Shown one piece after another: positions 43,163 to 50,860 of a stretch of 64,000 nt of DNA. The number at the start of each line of letters is the position of its first letter. Position 1 is the first letter of the stretch. Origin of the DNA: Alphaproteobacteria bacterium UBA1301. GTDB lineage: Bacteria; Pseudomonadota; Alphaproteobacteria; Micropepsales; Micropepsaceae. Made by a program: the position numbers and the translations under genes. The stretch is taken from positions 68,612 through 132,611 of the forward strand of contig DBUB01000011.1 of the NCBI GenBank assembly GCA_002307725.1. Direction: 5' to 3'. Under the pieces are notes generated by a model, which ran no database searches, was not told the DNA's origin, and saw only the letters and a list, made by a program, of their open reading frames with translations.

Positions 43163-43253
43163 CGTCATGGCCGCCCTTGAGGCGGCCATCCAGTCGGCGA
43201 GCGTCTGCGAGCCGAGAAAAACCTTGATGGCCGGGTCAAGCCCGGCCATGACG
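43163..43253. repeat. 91-bp interspersed palindromic repeat, copy 1
   Basis: Outer arms CGTCATGGCC and GGCCATGACG pair perfectly, and each half holds its own hairpin (GGCCGCCCTTGAGGCGGCC; GGCCGGGTCAAGCCCGGCC). A 91-bp copy with the same ends lies at 50861-50951 and a variant at 63478-63579. Each copy follows a gene end, as is usual for such repeats in Alphaproteobacteria. Confidence 0.85.
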
Positions 43254-43325
43254 AAGAGGGGGAGCAGGCAATTTCGATGCGAGATGGCGATAGACCATCT
43301 GGCAGACACCGAATAGCTCTCTCTC

Positions 43326-44744
43326 TTACGCCGCCGTCCCGCCCACCGTCAGCCCGTCCATTCGCAGCGTCGGTTGGCCGACGCCGACGGGCACGCTTTG
43401 TCCGTTCTTGCCGCAAGTGCCGATGCCGGCATCCAGTTTCATGTCATTGCCGATCATCGTCACGCGCGTGAGGCAGTCGGGGCCGTTGCCGATCAGGGTG
43501 GCGCCTTTGATCGGGGCGCCGACTTTGCCGTTTTCGATCCGGTAGGCTTCGGTGCAAGTAAACACGAACTTGCCGTTGGTGATGTCGACTTGGCCGCCGC
43601 CGAAATTGGTGGCGTAGATGCCTTTGTCGACGCTGGCCAGAATTTCTTCCGGGCTTTTGTCGCCCGCCAGCATGTAGGTGTTGGTCATCCGCGGCATCAC
43701 CGGGCTAGCGTAGCTTTCGCGCCGGCCGTTGCCGGTGGGCGCCATGCCCATCAGCCGCGCGTTCTGGCGGTCCTGCATATAGCCTTTCAGAATGCCGTCC
43801 TCGATCAGCACGGTGCGCGAGGAGGGCGTGCCCTCATCGTCGATGGAAAGCGAGCCGCGCCGTCCGGCGATGGTGCCGTCATCGACCACCGTCACACCGG
43901 GCGCCGCCACGCGCTGGCCGAGCAGACCGGCAAAGGCGCTCGTCTTCTTGCGATTAAAATCGCCTTCCAAGCCATGGCCGATGGCTTCGTGGAGCAGAAT
44001 GCCCGGCCAGCCCGGACCGAGCACCACGGTCATTTCGCCCGCGGGCGCCGGAATGGACGCGAGATTCACCAGCGCTTGGCGCAGCGCTTCATCGACCGCC
44101 GCTTGCCAATACTCCGGTTGGATATAAGCCTCGTAGCCGCCGCGGCCGCCACCGCCGTAACTGCCGGTTTCCTGGCGGCCGTCCTGTTCCACCACCACCG
44201 ACACGTAAAGGCGCACCAGCGGCCGCACATCGCGGTAGGTCTCGCCGCCGGCGCGGATGATTTCCACCGTCTGCCATTCGCCCGCCAGCGAGCACGACAC
44301 CTGCCGGATGCGGCTGTCTTTGCCCCGCGCGTAAGCGTTCATTTCTTCCAGCAGCTTTACTTTGTGTTCGAAGGCCGCCGACGCTAGCGGATCGATGTCG
44401 GCATAAAGCTTGATGTTGGTACGGGCAGGGGCGGCCGAGGCAACGCCGGAATGACCTTTGGCGACGGCTTGCACGGCGCCAGCGGCGCGGGCGATGGCGG
44501 CTTCGGAAAGTTCGTTGGCATGGGCAAAGCCGGTAGCCTCGCCGCAGACCGAGCGCAGGCCGAAGCCTTGGGTAGTGTCGAAATTGGCCGCCTTCAGCCG
44601 GTTGTCGTCGAAGGCGAACGACTCGCTCTGACTGTATTCGAGGTACAACTCGCCATCGTCGGCGCCTTTCAGGGCGTCATCGACCTGGGCCTGGACGTTT
44701 GTCCGGCTCATTCCCGTGCGTTCGAAAAACAGGTCGTTAGCCAT
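43326..44744 (-). CDS. tldD: TldD metalloprotease
   Basis: 472 residues. The zinc-binding HEAIGHGLEGD (HExxxH) lies near residue 258, with GSYGGGGRGGYEAYI before it and RMTNTYMLAGDKSPEEI, FGGGQVDITNGKFVFTCTEAYRIENG and GIGTCGKNGQSVPVGVGQPTLRMDGLTVGG after it. It is the catalytic subunit of the TldD-TldE peptidase; the TldE/PmbA subunit is at 15996. GAGGAT upstream of ATG 44744 supports the start. It is divergent from the oxidase-like operon across 199 bases. Confidence 0.96.
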   Translation of the reverse strand: MANDLFFERTGMSRTNVQAQVDDALKGADDGELYLEYSQSESFAFDDNRLKAANFDTTQGFGLRSVCGEATGFAHANELSEAAIARAAGAVQAVAKGHSGVASAAPARTNIKLYADIDPLASAAFEHKVKLLEEMNAYARGKDSRIRQVSCSLAGEWQTVEIIRAGGETYRDVRPLVRLYVSVVVEQDGRQETGSYGGGGRGGYEAYIQPEYWQAAVDEALRQALVNLASIPAPAGEMTVVLGPGWPGILLHEAIGHGLEGDFNRKKTSAFAGLLGQRVAAPGVTVVDDGTIAGRRGSLSIDDEGTPSSRTVLIEDGILKGYMQDRQNARLMGMAPTGNGRRESYASPVMPRMTNTYMLAGDKSPEEILASVDKGIYATNFGGGQVDITNGKFVFTCTEAYRIENGKVGAPIKGATLIGNGPDCLTRVTMIGNDMKLDAGIGTCGKNGQSVPVGVGQPTLRMDGLTVGGTAA

Positions 44745-44943
44745 GGAAAATCCTCGTTAAGGCCGGAGCAGGTTGGCAACATAGGGGCGCGTTGGGTTAT
44801 GATCCACCCCGGCGCAAATGGCGGCATCCTGCCGCACCTTTCACTTGCCCAATTCGCCCGTACTGCTTTGAATTGGACTTATTAAAGTAATCTCTCCCCG
44901 GCGGATTTCAACGTAAAGTCCGTGTCTACACGAGGCCCGAGGA

Positions 44944-45756
44944 ATGTCGTTCAGGAGAATGGTCACATTGGCGCTCGGGTTGCCCTTTTTTGCGGGCGCG
45001 GCGCTGGCTCAGGCGCAAAATTGGCAGACCGGACTACCGCCAGCAGCCACACCGGTGATGGAGCGCATCGCGCAGTTTCATAACGAACTGCTGTTGATCG
45101 TGACGGCGGTCTTCCTGCTCGTGGCGGTGCTCCTGATGACCGTGATCGTCCGCTTCAACCACCGCCGCAATCCGGAGCCGTCCACGACGCAGCACAATGC
45201 GGCGCTGGAAGCGGCCTGGATCATCATTCCGGTTGCGATTCTCGTCCTCATCGCGCTGCCGTCGTATGGCCTCCTCACGTACGAGGCCGAGAGTCCCCAA
45301 CCCGATGTCACCATCCAAGCGACGGGGCATCAGGGGCACTGGACTTATGCCTATTCCCACGAGGACGGCCTGCAGTTCGACTCCAGCGCGCTGTCCGAAG
45401 CCGCGGCGAAAGAACGGGGCGAGCCGCGGCTCCTTGGGGCCGACAATCCGCTGGTTGTGCCGGTGAACAAGACGGTGGAAGTAATGACGACCGGCGCCGA
45501 TGTGATCTATTCCTGGGCGGTCCCGGCCTTCGGCGTGAAGCTCGACGCGCTTCCCGGCCGCCTCAATCACACCTGGTTCAAGGCCACCAAAACCGGAACC
45601 TATTACGGTCCGTGCGCGGAACTGTGCGGGGCGGGGCAGGCGTTCCTGCCGATTGAGGTAAAAGTGGTGAGCGCGCGCGACTACGTCCTTTGGCTCGCCG
45701 CCGCCAAAGAGAAATACGCCGGCGATGGGCCCCAGCGCGTGGCGGCGAATTTCTAG
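44944..45756 (+). CDS. ctaC: Cytochrome c oxidase subunit II-like protein lacking most CuA ligands
   Basis: 270 residues: signal peptide (to about 24), two membrane helices (about 48-70 and 88-110) and a cupredoxin domain. The fold is clearly subunit II (FGVKLDALPGRLNHTWFKATKTGTYYGPCAELCG), and the CuA cysteines C224 and C228 and the intervening Glu remain. But the CuA histidines (P. denitrificans H181, H224) are Y189 and Q232, the CuA methionine (M227) is L235, and the QWYW stretch holding the cytochrome c entry Trp (W121) reads QGHW. A normal CuA centre seems impossible. The frame is intact. First gene of ctaC-ctaD-x-ctaB-x-ctaE. Confidence 0.9.
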   Translation: MSFRRMVTLALGLPFFAGAALAQAQNWQTGLPPAATPVMERIAQFHNELLLIVTAVFLLVAVLLMTVIVRFNHRRNPEPSTTQHNAALEAAWIIIPVAILVLIALPSYGLLTYEAESPQPDVTIQATGHQGHWTYAYSHEDGLQFDSSALSEAAAKERGEPRLLGADNPLVVPVNKTVEVMTTGADVIYSWAVPAFGVKLDALPGRLNHTWFKATKTGTYYGPCAELCGAGQAFLPIEVKVVSARDYVLWLAAAKEKYAGDGPQRVAANF

Positions 45757-45850
45757 AGCATTTCACCGTTTCGCTGAAACGCTCTAGATTCTTTGTTTGT
45801 TGCGTTTTCGGACGGAAAGCCGGTTTCCACTTTTCCTGAAAACGCTCTAG
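45753..45850. repeat. Compound palindromic repeat between ctaC and ctaD, with 44-bp repeat copy 2 at 45802-45845
   Basis: The left part is a hairpin CTAGAGC ... GCTCTAG (45753-45787) with an inner GTTTC/GAAAC stem. The right part (45802-45845) is the 44-bp repeat in reverse orientation, with outer arms GCGTTTTC / GAAAACGC and the shared GGAAA/TTTCC core. The element fills almost all of the 105 bases between ctaC and ctaD, so it would be transcribed within the operon. Confidence 0.8.
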
Positions 45851-45861
45851 GAAAGTTTCTT

Positions 45862-47472
45862 ATGTCAGATGCGTTCGAGATCGCTGACGTCGGCACCGTG
45901 CACGAAGATCACCCGCGCGGCTGGCGGCGCTACGTCTATTCCACCAACCACAAGGACATCGCCACGATGTACCTGTGGTTTGCGGTGGTCGCCGGAATCG
46001 CCGGCGGCGGCTTGTCGATGCTGATCCGGGCCGAGTTGATGGAACCGGGTCTGCAGATCTTCAAGAACCCGCACCTGTTCAACGTGCTGGTGACCGGCCA
46101 CGGCCTCATCATGGTGTTCTTCATGGTCATGCCGGCGCTGATCGGCGGTTTTGGCAACTGGCTGGTGCCGCTGATGATCGGCGCCCCCGATGTGGCGTTC
46201 CCGCGGCTCAACGCGCTCTCGTTCTGGCTGTTGCCGTTCTCGTTCGCGCTGCTGATCCTGTCGCTGTTCGTGGACGGTGACGCGGGGGGCAGGGGCGCCG
46301 GTTCGGGCTGGACCTCCATTGCGCCGCTGACCACCACCGGTTCGCCCGGTCCGGCGACGGATTTCGTGATCTTCGCGCTGCACATCGCGGCGGCGTCGGT
46401 GATCCTCGGCGCCATCAATTTCATCACCACCATCCTCAACATGCGCAGCCCCGGCATGACGCTGCACAAGATGCCATTGTTCGTCTGGAGCATCTTGGTG
46501 ACCGCGTTCCTTCTCCTGCTTGCCATGCCCGTTCTGGCGGGCGCTATCACCATGCTGCTCGCGGACCGCCATTTCGGCACCAGCTTCTTCAATCCGGCGG
46601 GTGGCGGCGATCCCTTGCTTTACCAGCAGCTATTCTGGTTTTTCGCGCAGCCCGCCCTTACCGCGGTGATGCTGCCCGCATTTGGCATCATTGGCCATGT
46701 CGTAGCGGCATTTGCCAAGAAACCAGTGTTCGGCCATCTCGGTGTCGCCTATGCCATGGTGACGATCGGCTTCATCAGTTTCATGAGCTGGGCCGATCAC
46801 CTCTACACCGCAGGCCTGACCGCCGGCACACGCACCTGGTTCATGTTCGCGGCGCTGGCGATGGTGGTTCCGGTCGTCGTTGTGATATCGTCCTTCATCG
46901 CGACCCTATGGGGCGGCTCGATCACCTTCAAGCCGCCGATGCTATTCGCCGTCGCATTCATCGTCCTGTTCACGATCGGTGGTCTCAGCGGCATCGTGCT
47001 CGCCAATCCGGGCCTGGCGCCGGTGCTGCACGGCACCGCCTATGTCATGGCGCATCTGCATTACGTTTTTGGCACCAGCGCGGTGTTCGCGATCTTTGCC
47101 GGCTGGTACTTCTGGTTCCCCAAGTTCTTCGGCTATCTCGCCAACGAGACCTTGGCCAAGATTCACTTCTGGATAACCTTCTTCGGCGTCAACATTGCGT
47201 TCTTCCCGCTGCACTTCCTCGGGCTCAGCGGCATGGGGCGCCGCATTGCGGACTATAGCGACGCCTATGCCGGCTGGAATTTCGTGTCGTCGATCGGCGC
47301 TTTCGTTACCGGCGGCGGTGTTGTGGTTTTCCTCATCATGCTCGTCGAAGCCTTTGCCAAGAAGCGCAAAGCAGGCGACAATCCCTGGGGCGCCGGAGCG
47401 ACGACTCTGGAATGGACGCTGTCGTCGCCACCGCCGTTCCGTACCTTCAACGAGCTACCCAAAATAACGTGA
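45862..47472 (+). CDS. ctaD: Cytochrome c oxidase subunit I-like protein lacking the CuB/Tyr active site
   Basis: 536 residues, 12 membrane helices. Haem ligands are kept: H80, H398 and H400 (P. denitrificans H94, H411, H413), and so are the D-channel entry D110 and the RR pair near the propionates. Active-site residues are not: FFGHPEVY reads FFAQPALT (H276 to Q263, E278 to A265, Y280 to T267), WAHHM reads WADHL (H325 to D312; H313 kept), and the K-channel PTGIK reads PVVVV (K354 to V341). The offset of 13 is constant from 263 to 400, so the alignment is secure. AGGAAAG precedes ATG 45862. Oxygen reduction by the usual mechanism is unlikely. Confidence 0.92.
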   Translation: MSDAFEIADVGTVHEDHPRGWRRYVYSTNHKDIATMYLWFAVVAGIAGGGLSMLIRAELMEPGLQIFKNPHLFNVLVTGHGLIMVFFMVMPALIGGFGNWLVPLMIGAPDVAFPRLNALSFWLLPFSFALLILSLFVDGDAGGRGAGSGWTSIAPLTTTGSPGPATDFVIFALHIAAASVILGAINFITTILNMRSPGMTLHKMPLFVWSILVTAFLLLLAMPVLAGAITMLLADRHFGTSFFNPAGGGDPLLYQQLFWFFAQPALTAVMLPAFGIIGHVVAAFAKKPVFGHLGVAYAMVTIGFISFMSWADHLYTAGLTAGTRTWFMFAALAMVVPVVVVISSFIATLWGGSITFKPPMLFAVAFIVLFTIGGLSGIVLANPGLAPVLHGTAYVMAHLHYVFGTSAVFAIFAGWYFWFPKFFGYLANETLAKIHFWITFFGVNIAFFPLHFLGLSGMGRRIADYSDAYAGWNFVSSIGAFVTGGGVVVFLIMLVEAFAKKRKAGDNPWGAGATTLEWTLSSPPPFRTFNELPKIT

Positions 47473-47477
47473 GAGCC

Positions 47478-47891
47478 ATGAAAATCTCAGAAAAGAAACA
47501 GACGAAATCCCGCAAAGCCCCCCGCGGTCCCGGCAAAGTCGGTGCGCGTTCGGGCAAACCGGCGTTCAAGGCCCGTTCCAGCCGCGCCGTACGCCATCTG
47601 TCGAAGCAAGCGCTCGACGAAGTTGCCGGCGAGAACGAGCGGGCCGAGGCCAAGCTCGCCGATCAGATCCACCGTGTCGCCCATCCCGAACCGCTGATTG
47701 AAGCGATGGTGCTGAACAGCGGCAAGCCGGGCAAGAAGGTGGGCAAGAAGAAGCCGACCGTGGCCGTTGCCAAGAAGCGCGCCGCCGAAGCGTTGCTGAA
47801 AGAACTGGACGAAGCTGCCCGTCACAAGGCGCAGCGCCGCGCCAAGCGCCGTGCCTCCGCGCGAGCATTGAAGAAAGCCCGCGGCGAATGA
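47478..47891 (+). CDS. Highly basic Lys/Arg/Ala-rich protein in the oxidase-like operon
   Basis: 137 residues starting MKISEKKQTKSRKAPRGPG, five bases after the ctaD stop. Both ends are packed with Lys, Arg and Ala (GKKVGKKKPTVAVAKKRAAEALLKELDEAARHKAQRRAKRRASARALKKARGE), resembling histone H1-like tails, around a more ordinary middle (HLSKQALDEVAGENERAEAKLADQIHRVAHPEP). It probably binds nucleic acid or anionic lipid. It is not a known member of cytochrome oxidase operons and its role is unknown. Confidence 0.7.
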   Translation: MKISEKKQTKSRKAPRGPGKVGARSGKPAFKARSSRAVRHLSKQALDEVAGENERAEAKLADQIHRVAHPEPLIEAMVLNSGKPGKKVGKKKPTVAVAKKRAAEALLKELDEAARHKAQRRAKRRASARALKKARGE

Positions 47892-47909
47892 GTTTGTACG
47901 TGCATCTTT

Positions 47910-47934
47910 CCTCCCCCGTCCTTCACGGGGGAGG
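47910..47934 (+). terminator. Strong hairpin between the basic-protein gene and ctaB
   Basis: CCTCCCCCGT (47910-47919), a CCTTC loop and ACGGGGGAGG (47925-47934) form a perfect 10-bp GC-rich stem. It lacks a real T-run (TAGATTTCC follows), so it may be a weak terminator, an attenuator or an mRNA-stability element that lowers ctaB-ctaE relative to ctaC-ctaD. Confidence 0.45.
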
Positions 47935-47967
47935 TAGATTTCCACGCATGAAAGGGGCGTCGCGTAA

Positions 47968-48897
47968 ATGACGTCCCTTGATACCGATCTGTCCACTTTC
48001 CGCCCCGTTGCGACGGTGGAAGATTTCTTCGCGCTCTTGAAGCCGCGCGTCATGTCGCTGGTCGTCTTCACCGGCCTCGCCGGTCTCGTTGTGGCGCCGG
48101 GACCGATCCACATCCTGACCGCATTCTCCGCGCTGCTTTGCATCGCGGTCGGGGCCGGAGCTTCGGGCGCCCTTAACATGGCCTACGAGGCCGACATCGA
48201 CGGCTTGATGACGCGTACGGCGGCGCGGCCGGTTCCGCGTGGAATCATTGCGCGCGGCGATGCGCTCGCTTTCGGCTGGAGTCTGTCGGTCGCGTCGGTT
48301 GCGCTGATGCTGCTTTTCGTGAATGCGCTGGCGGCTGCGCTCTTGGCCTTCACGATTTTCTGGTACGTTGGTGTCTACACGCTCGGCCTCAAGCGCCGCA
48401 CGCCGCAGAACATCGTCATCGGCGGTTTGTCGGGGGCGATGCCGCCCGCCATCGGCTGGGCCGCGGTGACCGGCACCCTGGTGTGGCAGCCGCTGCTTCT
48501 GGTCGCGATTATCTTTTTCTGGACGCCGCCGCATTTCTGGTCGCTGGCGCTGTTTTCGAGTAGCGATTACAGCCGCGCCGGGGTGCCGATGCTGCCCGTC
48601 GTCGCCGGCAAGCGCAGCACGCGCCGTCACATCCTCGCCTATGCGCTGCTGCTGGTGCCGCTGGGGCTGGCGCCGCCGGTGTTCGGCATGGCGGGCCCCG
48701 TTTATCTCGCCGCCGCAGCCACCCTTGGCACGCTCCTCATCTGGCGCGCGGCGGGCGTGCTGGCCGAACGCGACGAGGCGAAAGAGCCTGCGGCGCGGCG
48801 CCTGTTTACCGTCACCATTTTCTATCTGTTTGCGCTGTTTGCGGCGCTGATTGTGGAACGCCTTGCCGGGGTGGCTCCGCTCCATGCCGCGCTCTGA
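47968..48897 (+). CDS. ctaB: Protohaem IX farnesyltransferase (haem O synthase)
   Basis: 309 residues with about nine membrane helices. LKPRVMSLVVFTGLAGL, KRRTPQNIVIGGLSGAMPPAIGWAAVTG and FFWTPPHFWSLALFSSSDYSRAGVPMLPVVAG are diagnostic. The allylic diphosphate motif usually read as NMxxDxDID is NMAYEADID here, with Glu for the first Asp. It converts haem B to haem O. Its presence suggests the oxidase-like subunit I still receives haem O or A. ctaA is not in the window. Confidence 0.93.
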   Translation: MTSLDTDLSTFRPVATVEDFFALLKPRVMSLVVFTGLAGLVVAPGPIHILTAFSALLCIAVGAGASGALNMAYEADIDGLMTRTAARPVPRGIIARGDALAFGWSLSVASVALMLLFVNALAAALLAFTIFWYVGVYTLGLKRRTPQNIVIGGLSGAMPPAIGWAAVTGTLVWQPLLLVAIIFFWTPPHFWSLALFSSSDYSRAGVPMLPVVAGKRSTRRHILAYALLLVPLGLAPPVFGMAGPVYLAAAATLGTLLIWRAAGVLAERDEAKEPAARRLFTVTIFYLFALFAALIVERLAGVAPLHAAL

Positions 48898-49003
48898 CAA
48901 ATTCGCGCGCGAAAAGCGCCGGCGCGCTATCGCCATTGCGGTTGTTCTTGCCAGCCTGGTTCTGCTTTTCTATGTGATGACCATGGTTCGCGTTCACCCG
49001 TAG
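48884..49003 (+). CDS. 39-residue single-span protein, CtaF/CoxF-like
   Basis: ATG 48884 opens MPRSDKFAREKRRRAIAIAV, a charged N-terminus followed by one membrane helix (AIAIAVVLASLVLLFYVMTM) and VRVHP. It overlaps ctaB by 14 bases and ends 13 bases before ctaE. A tiny single-span gene at this place after ctaB is common in alphaproteobacterial oxidase operons, where ctaG usually follows it. Here ctaG is absent. Confidence 0.65.
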   Translation: MPRSDKFAREKRRRAIAIAVVLASLVLLFYVMTMVRVHP

Positions 49004-49016
49004 GAAAACCTGATCG

Positions 49017-49910
49017 ATGGCGCAAGGCGAGGTCAAGCACGATTATCATCTGGTCGACCCGAGTCCGTGGCCGGTGGTCGGTGCGCTCGGCGTCTTCCTC
49101 ATGATGATCGGTGCCGCGTTCTGGCTGAACAAAACCTATGCCGGGTTCGGCGTGCTCGCCGGAATCCCATGGATTTTCGCCATCGGCTTGGCGCTGGTGC
49201 TTTATACGATGGCGGGTTGGTGGCGCGATGTCATCACCGAGTCCGTGGTCGAAGGTGCTCACGCGCCGGTGGTCAAACTCAGCCTGCGCTACGGCATGGT
49301 GTTGTTCATCGTGTCCGAAGCGATGTTCTTCGCGGCGTGGTTTTGGGCCTGGTTCAATTTCGCGTTGTTTCCGTACGACACCGCGCTGACGGGCTGGCCG
49401 CCCGCCGGCATCGTCCCCCTCGATCCCTGGCAGTTGCCGCTGCTGGGCACGGTGATCCTTCTTACCTCCGGCACCACGGTGACCTGGGCCCATCACGCCA
49501 TTCAGACCGGCAACAAACGGGGCGCCATCCTGGCCCTGTCGCTCACGGTCATTCTGGGCGTCAGCTTCACCGTTCTTCTGGCGACGGCCTGCGCCCAGGC
49601 GCCGTTCAGCTTCGGCTTCAAAGGCGCGGCGCTCACCGCCTTCACCGATCCGGCACATACCAGCCTGGCGGCAGGGCAGGGCAATCTCGGCGCGATCTAC
49701 GGCTCGATCTTCTTCATGGCGAACGGCATTCTCGGTATCCATGTCGCTGCCGGCACGGTGTTCCTCGCCGTCTGCTTGGGGCGCGCGATCCGCGGCCACT
49801 TCACGCCCACGCGCCACTTCGGCTTCGAGGCCGCCGCTTGGTTTTGGCATTTCGTCATTGTGATCTGGCTGATCCTGTTCGTCGCCGTTTATGTGTTCGG
49901 GCGGGGCTGA
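49017..49910 (+). CDS. ctaE: Cytochrome c oxidase subunit III-like protein
   Basis: 297 residues, seven membrane helices. DYHLVDPSPWPVVGALGVF, LRYGMVLFIVSEAMFFAAWFWAWFNFALFP (with the conserved Glu), TWAHHAIQTGNKRGA and RHFGFEAAAWFWHFVIVIWLILFVAVYVFG mark subunit III. It is divergent at usually fixed places: TGFHGxHV reads NGILGIHV and WHFVDVVW reads WHFVIVIW. AGGAAAA precedes ATG 49017. It closes the operon of a non-canonical oxidase relative. Confidence 0.92.
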   Translation: MAQGEVKHDYHLVDPSPWPVVGALGVFLMMIGAAFWLNKTYAGFGVLAGIPWIFAIGLALVLYTMAGWWRDVITESVVEGAHAPVVKLSLRYGMVLFIVSEAMFFAAWFWAWFNFALFPYDTALTGWPPAGIVPLDPWQLPLLGTVILLTSGTTVTWAHHAIQTGNKRGAILALSLTVILGVSFTVLLATACAQAPFSFGFKGAALTAFTDPAHTSLAAGQGNLGAIYGSIFFMANGILGIHVAAGTVFLAVCLGRAIRGHFTPTRHFGFEAAAWFWHFVIVIWLILFVAVYVFGRG

Positions 49911-49985
49911 TCTGCTCCGTTTTTGCCGAATTGACCGCGCATGCCGCGCCGCCTACTTCTCTCGTCGGAAATGGAGAAAAGTCTC

Positions 49986-50579
49986 GTGAGAATTTGTGTT
50001 TATGCCGGCTCCAGCGTCGGGGCGCGGCCGGAGTATCGAGTTGCGGCGGCGGAGCTGGGCGCGCTGTTGGCGGACGAAGGCATCGGCCTCGTTTACGGCG
50101 GCGGCAATATCGGCTTGATGGGTGTGGCGGCAGATGCGGCGCTGGCCAAAGGCGGCGAGGTGATTGGTGTCATCACCGAGCAATTGCACGGCCACAATCT
50201 CTCGCACACCGGCCTGACGCGGCTCGAAATCGTCCCCACTATGCACGACCGCAAGGCACTGATGGCCGATCTGTCGGATGCCTTCGTTGCGCTGCCGGGC
50301 GGCATCGGCACGTTCGAGGAATTGTTCGAGGCCTGGACCTGGGCCCAACTCGGCGTTCACGCCAAGCCGGTGGCGCTGTTCAACGCTGGCGGTTTTTACG
50401 ACAAGCTGGCCGGGTTCCTCGACCATGTGGTGGAAGAGAAATTCCTCAAAGCCGTCCATCGCCAGACGCTGGTGGTGGAAAGCGATCCGCGCGCGTTGCT
50501 GAAGTCCCTGCGCGAAAACCCGGTGCCGTACGTGCCCAAGTGGTTGGATAAGGTGGCGGGGGAGCAGCCGCCGAAATAG
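49986..50579 (+). CDS. LOG-family protein (TIGR00730; cytokinin riboside phosphoribohydrolase-like)
   Basis: About 197 residues from GTG 49986 (GGAG nine bases upstream); ATG 49971 is an alternative. The signature LPGGIGTFEELFEAWTWAQLG and the nucleotide loop YGGGNIGLMG are those of LOG phosphoribohydrolases, long misnamed lysine decarboxylases. It would hydrolyse nucleoside 5'-monophosphates such as AMP or cytokinin nucleotides to base and ribose 5-phosphate. It starts 75 bases after ctaE. Confidence 0.9.
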   Translation: MRICVYAGSSVGARPEYRVAAAELGALLADEGIGLVYGGGNIGLMGVAADAALAKGGEVIGVITEQLHGHNLSHTGLTRLEIVPTMHDRKALMADLSDAFVALPGGIGTFEELFEAWTWAQLGVHAKPVALFNAGGFYDKLAGFLDHVVEEKFLKAVHRQTLVVESDPRALLKSLRENPVPYVPKWLDKVAGEQPPK

Positions 50580-50586
50580 GGGGCCG

Positions 50587-50838
50587 TTGATCGTGGCCGC
50601 ATACGTTTACGTCCTGGGCAGCGAACACGCCGGCAGCCGCCGCACCTATGTCGGCTGGACCACCGATCTCGACCAGCGTCTAGCCCGCCACAATGCCGGC
50701 ACCGGTGCCAAATCCACCCGCGGGCGGGTGTGGGCGCTGCTCTACGCCGAACGCTTCAAGACGCGCAGCGAAGCCATGAGCCGCGAATGGCACCTGAAAC
50801 GCGACCGGCTATTTCGCAAAGCGCTGGGGGCGGGGTGA
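50587..50838 (+). CDS. GIY-YIG nuclease-domain protein (UPF0213 type)
   Basis: 83 residues. YVYVLGSEHAGSRRTYVGWTTDLDQRLARHNAGTGAKSTRGRVWALLYAERFKTRSEAMSREWHLKR shows the two Tyr strands, the catalytic Arg and the terminal Glu region of the small stand-alone GIY-YIG family. Biological role unknown, probably DNA repair. The TTG at 50587 with AGGGGG upstream or the GTG at 50593 may be the start. A palindromic repeat follows it. Confidence 0.88.
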   Translation: MIVAAYVYVLGSEHAGSRRTYVGWTTDLDQRLARHNAGTGAKSTRGRVWALLYAERFKTRSEAMSREWHLKRDRLFRKALGAG

Positions 50839-50860
50839 GGGGGGCGCCTCTCCCCCTCAT

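Noticed and set aside
44944..47472. Treating the ctaC and ctaD homologues as pseudogenes
   Set aside because: Both are full length without frameshift, have ribosome sites, retain structural and haem-binding residues, and sit in an operon with ctaB and ctaE; the losses are confined to metal-site and proton-path positions.
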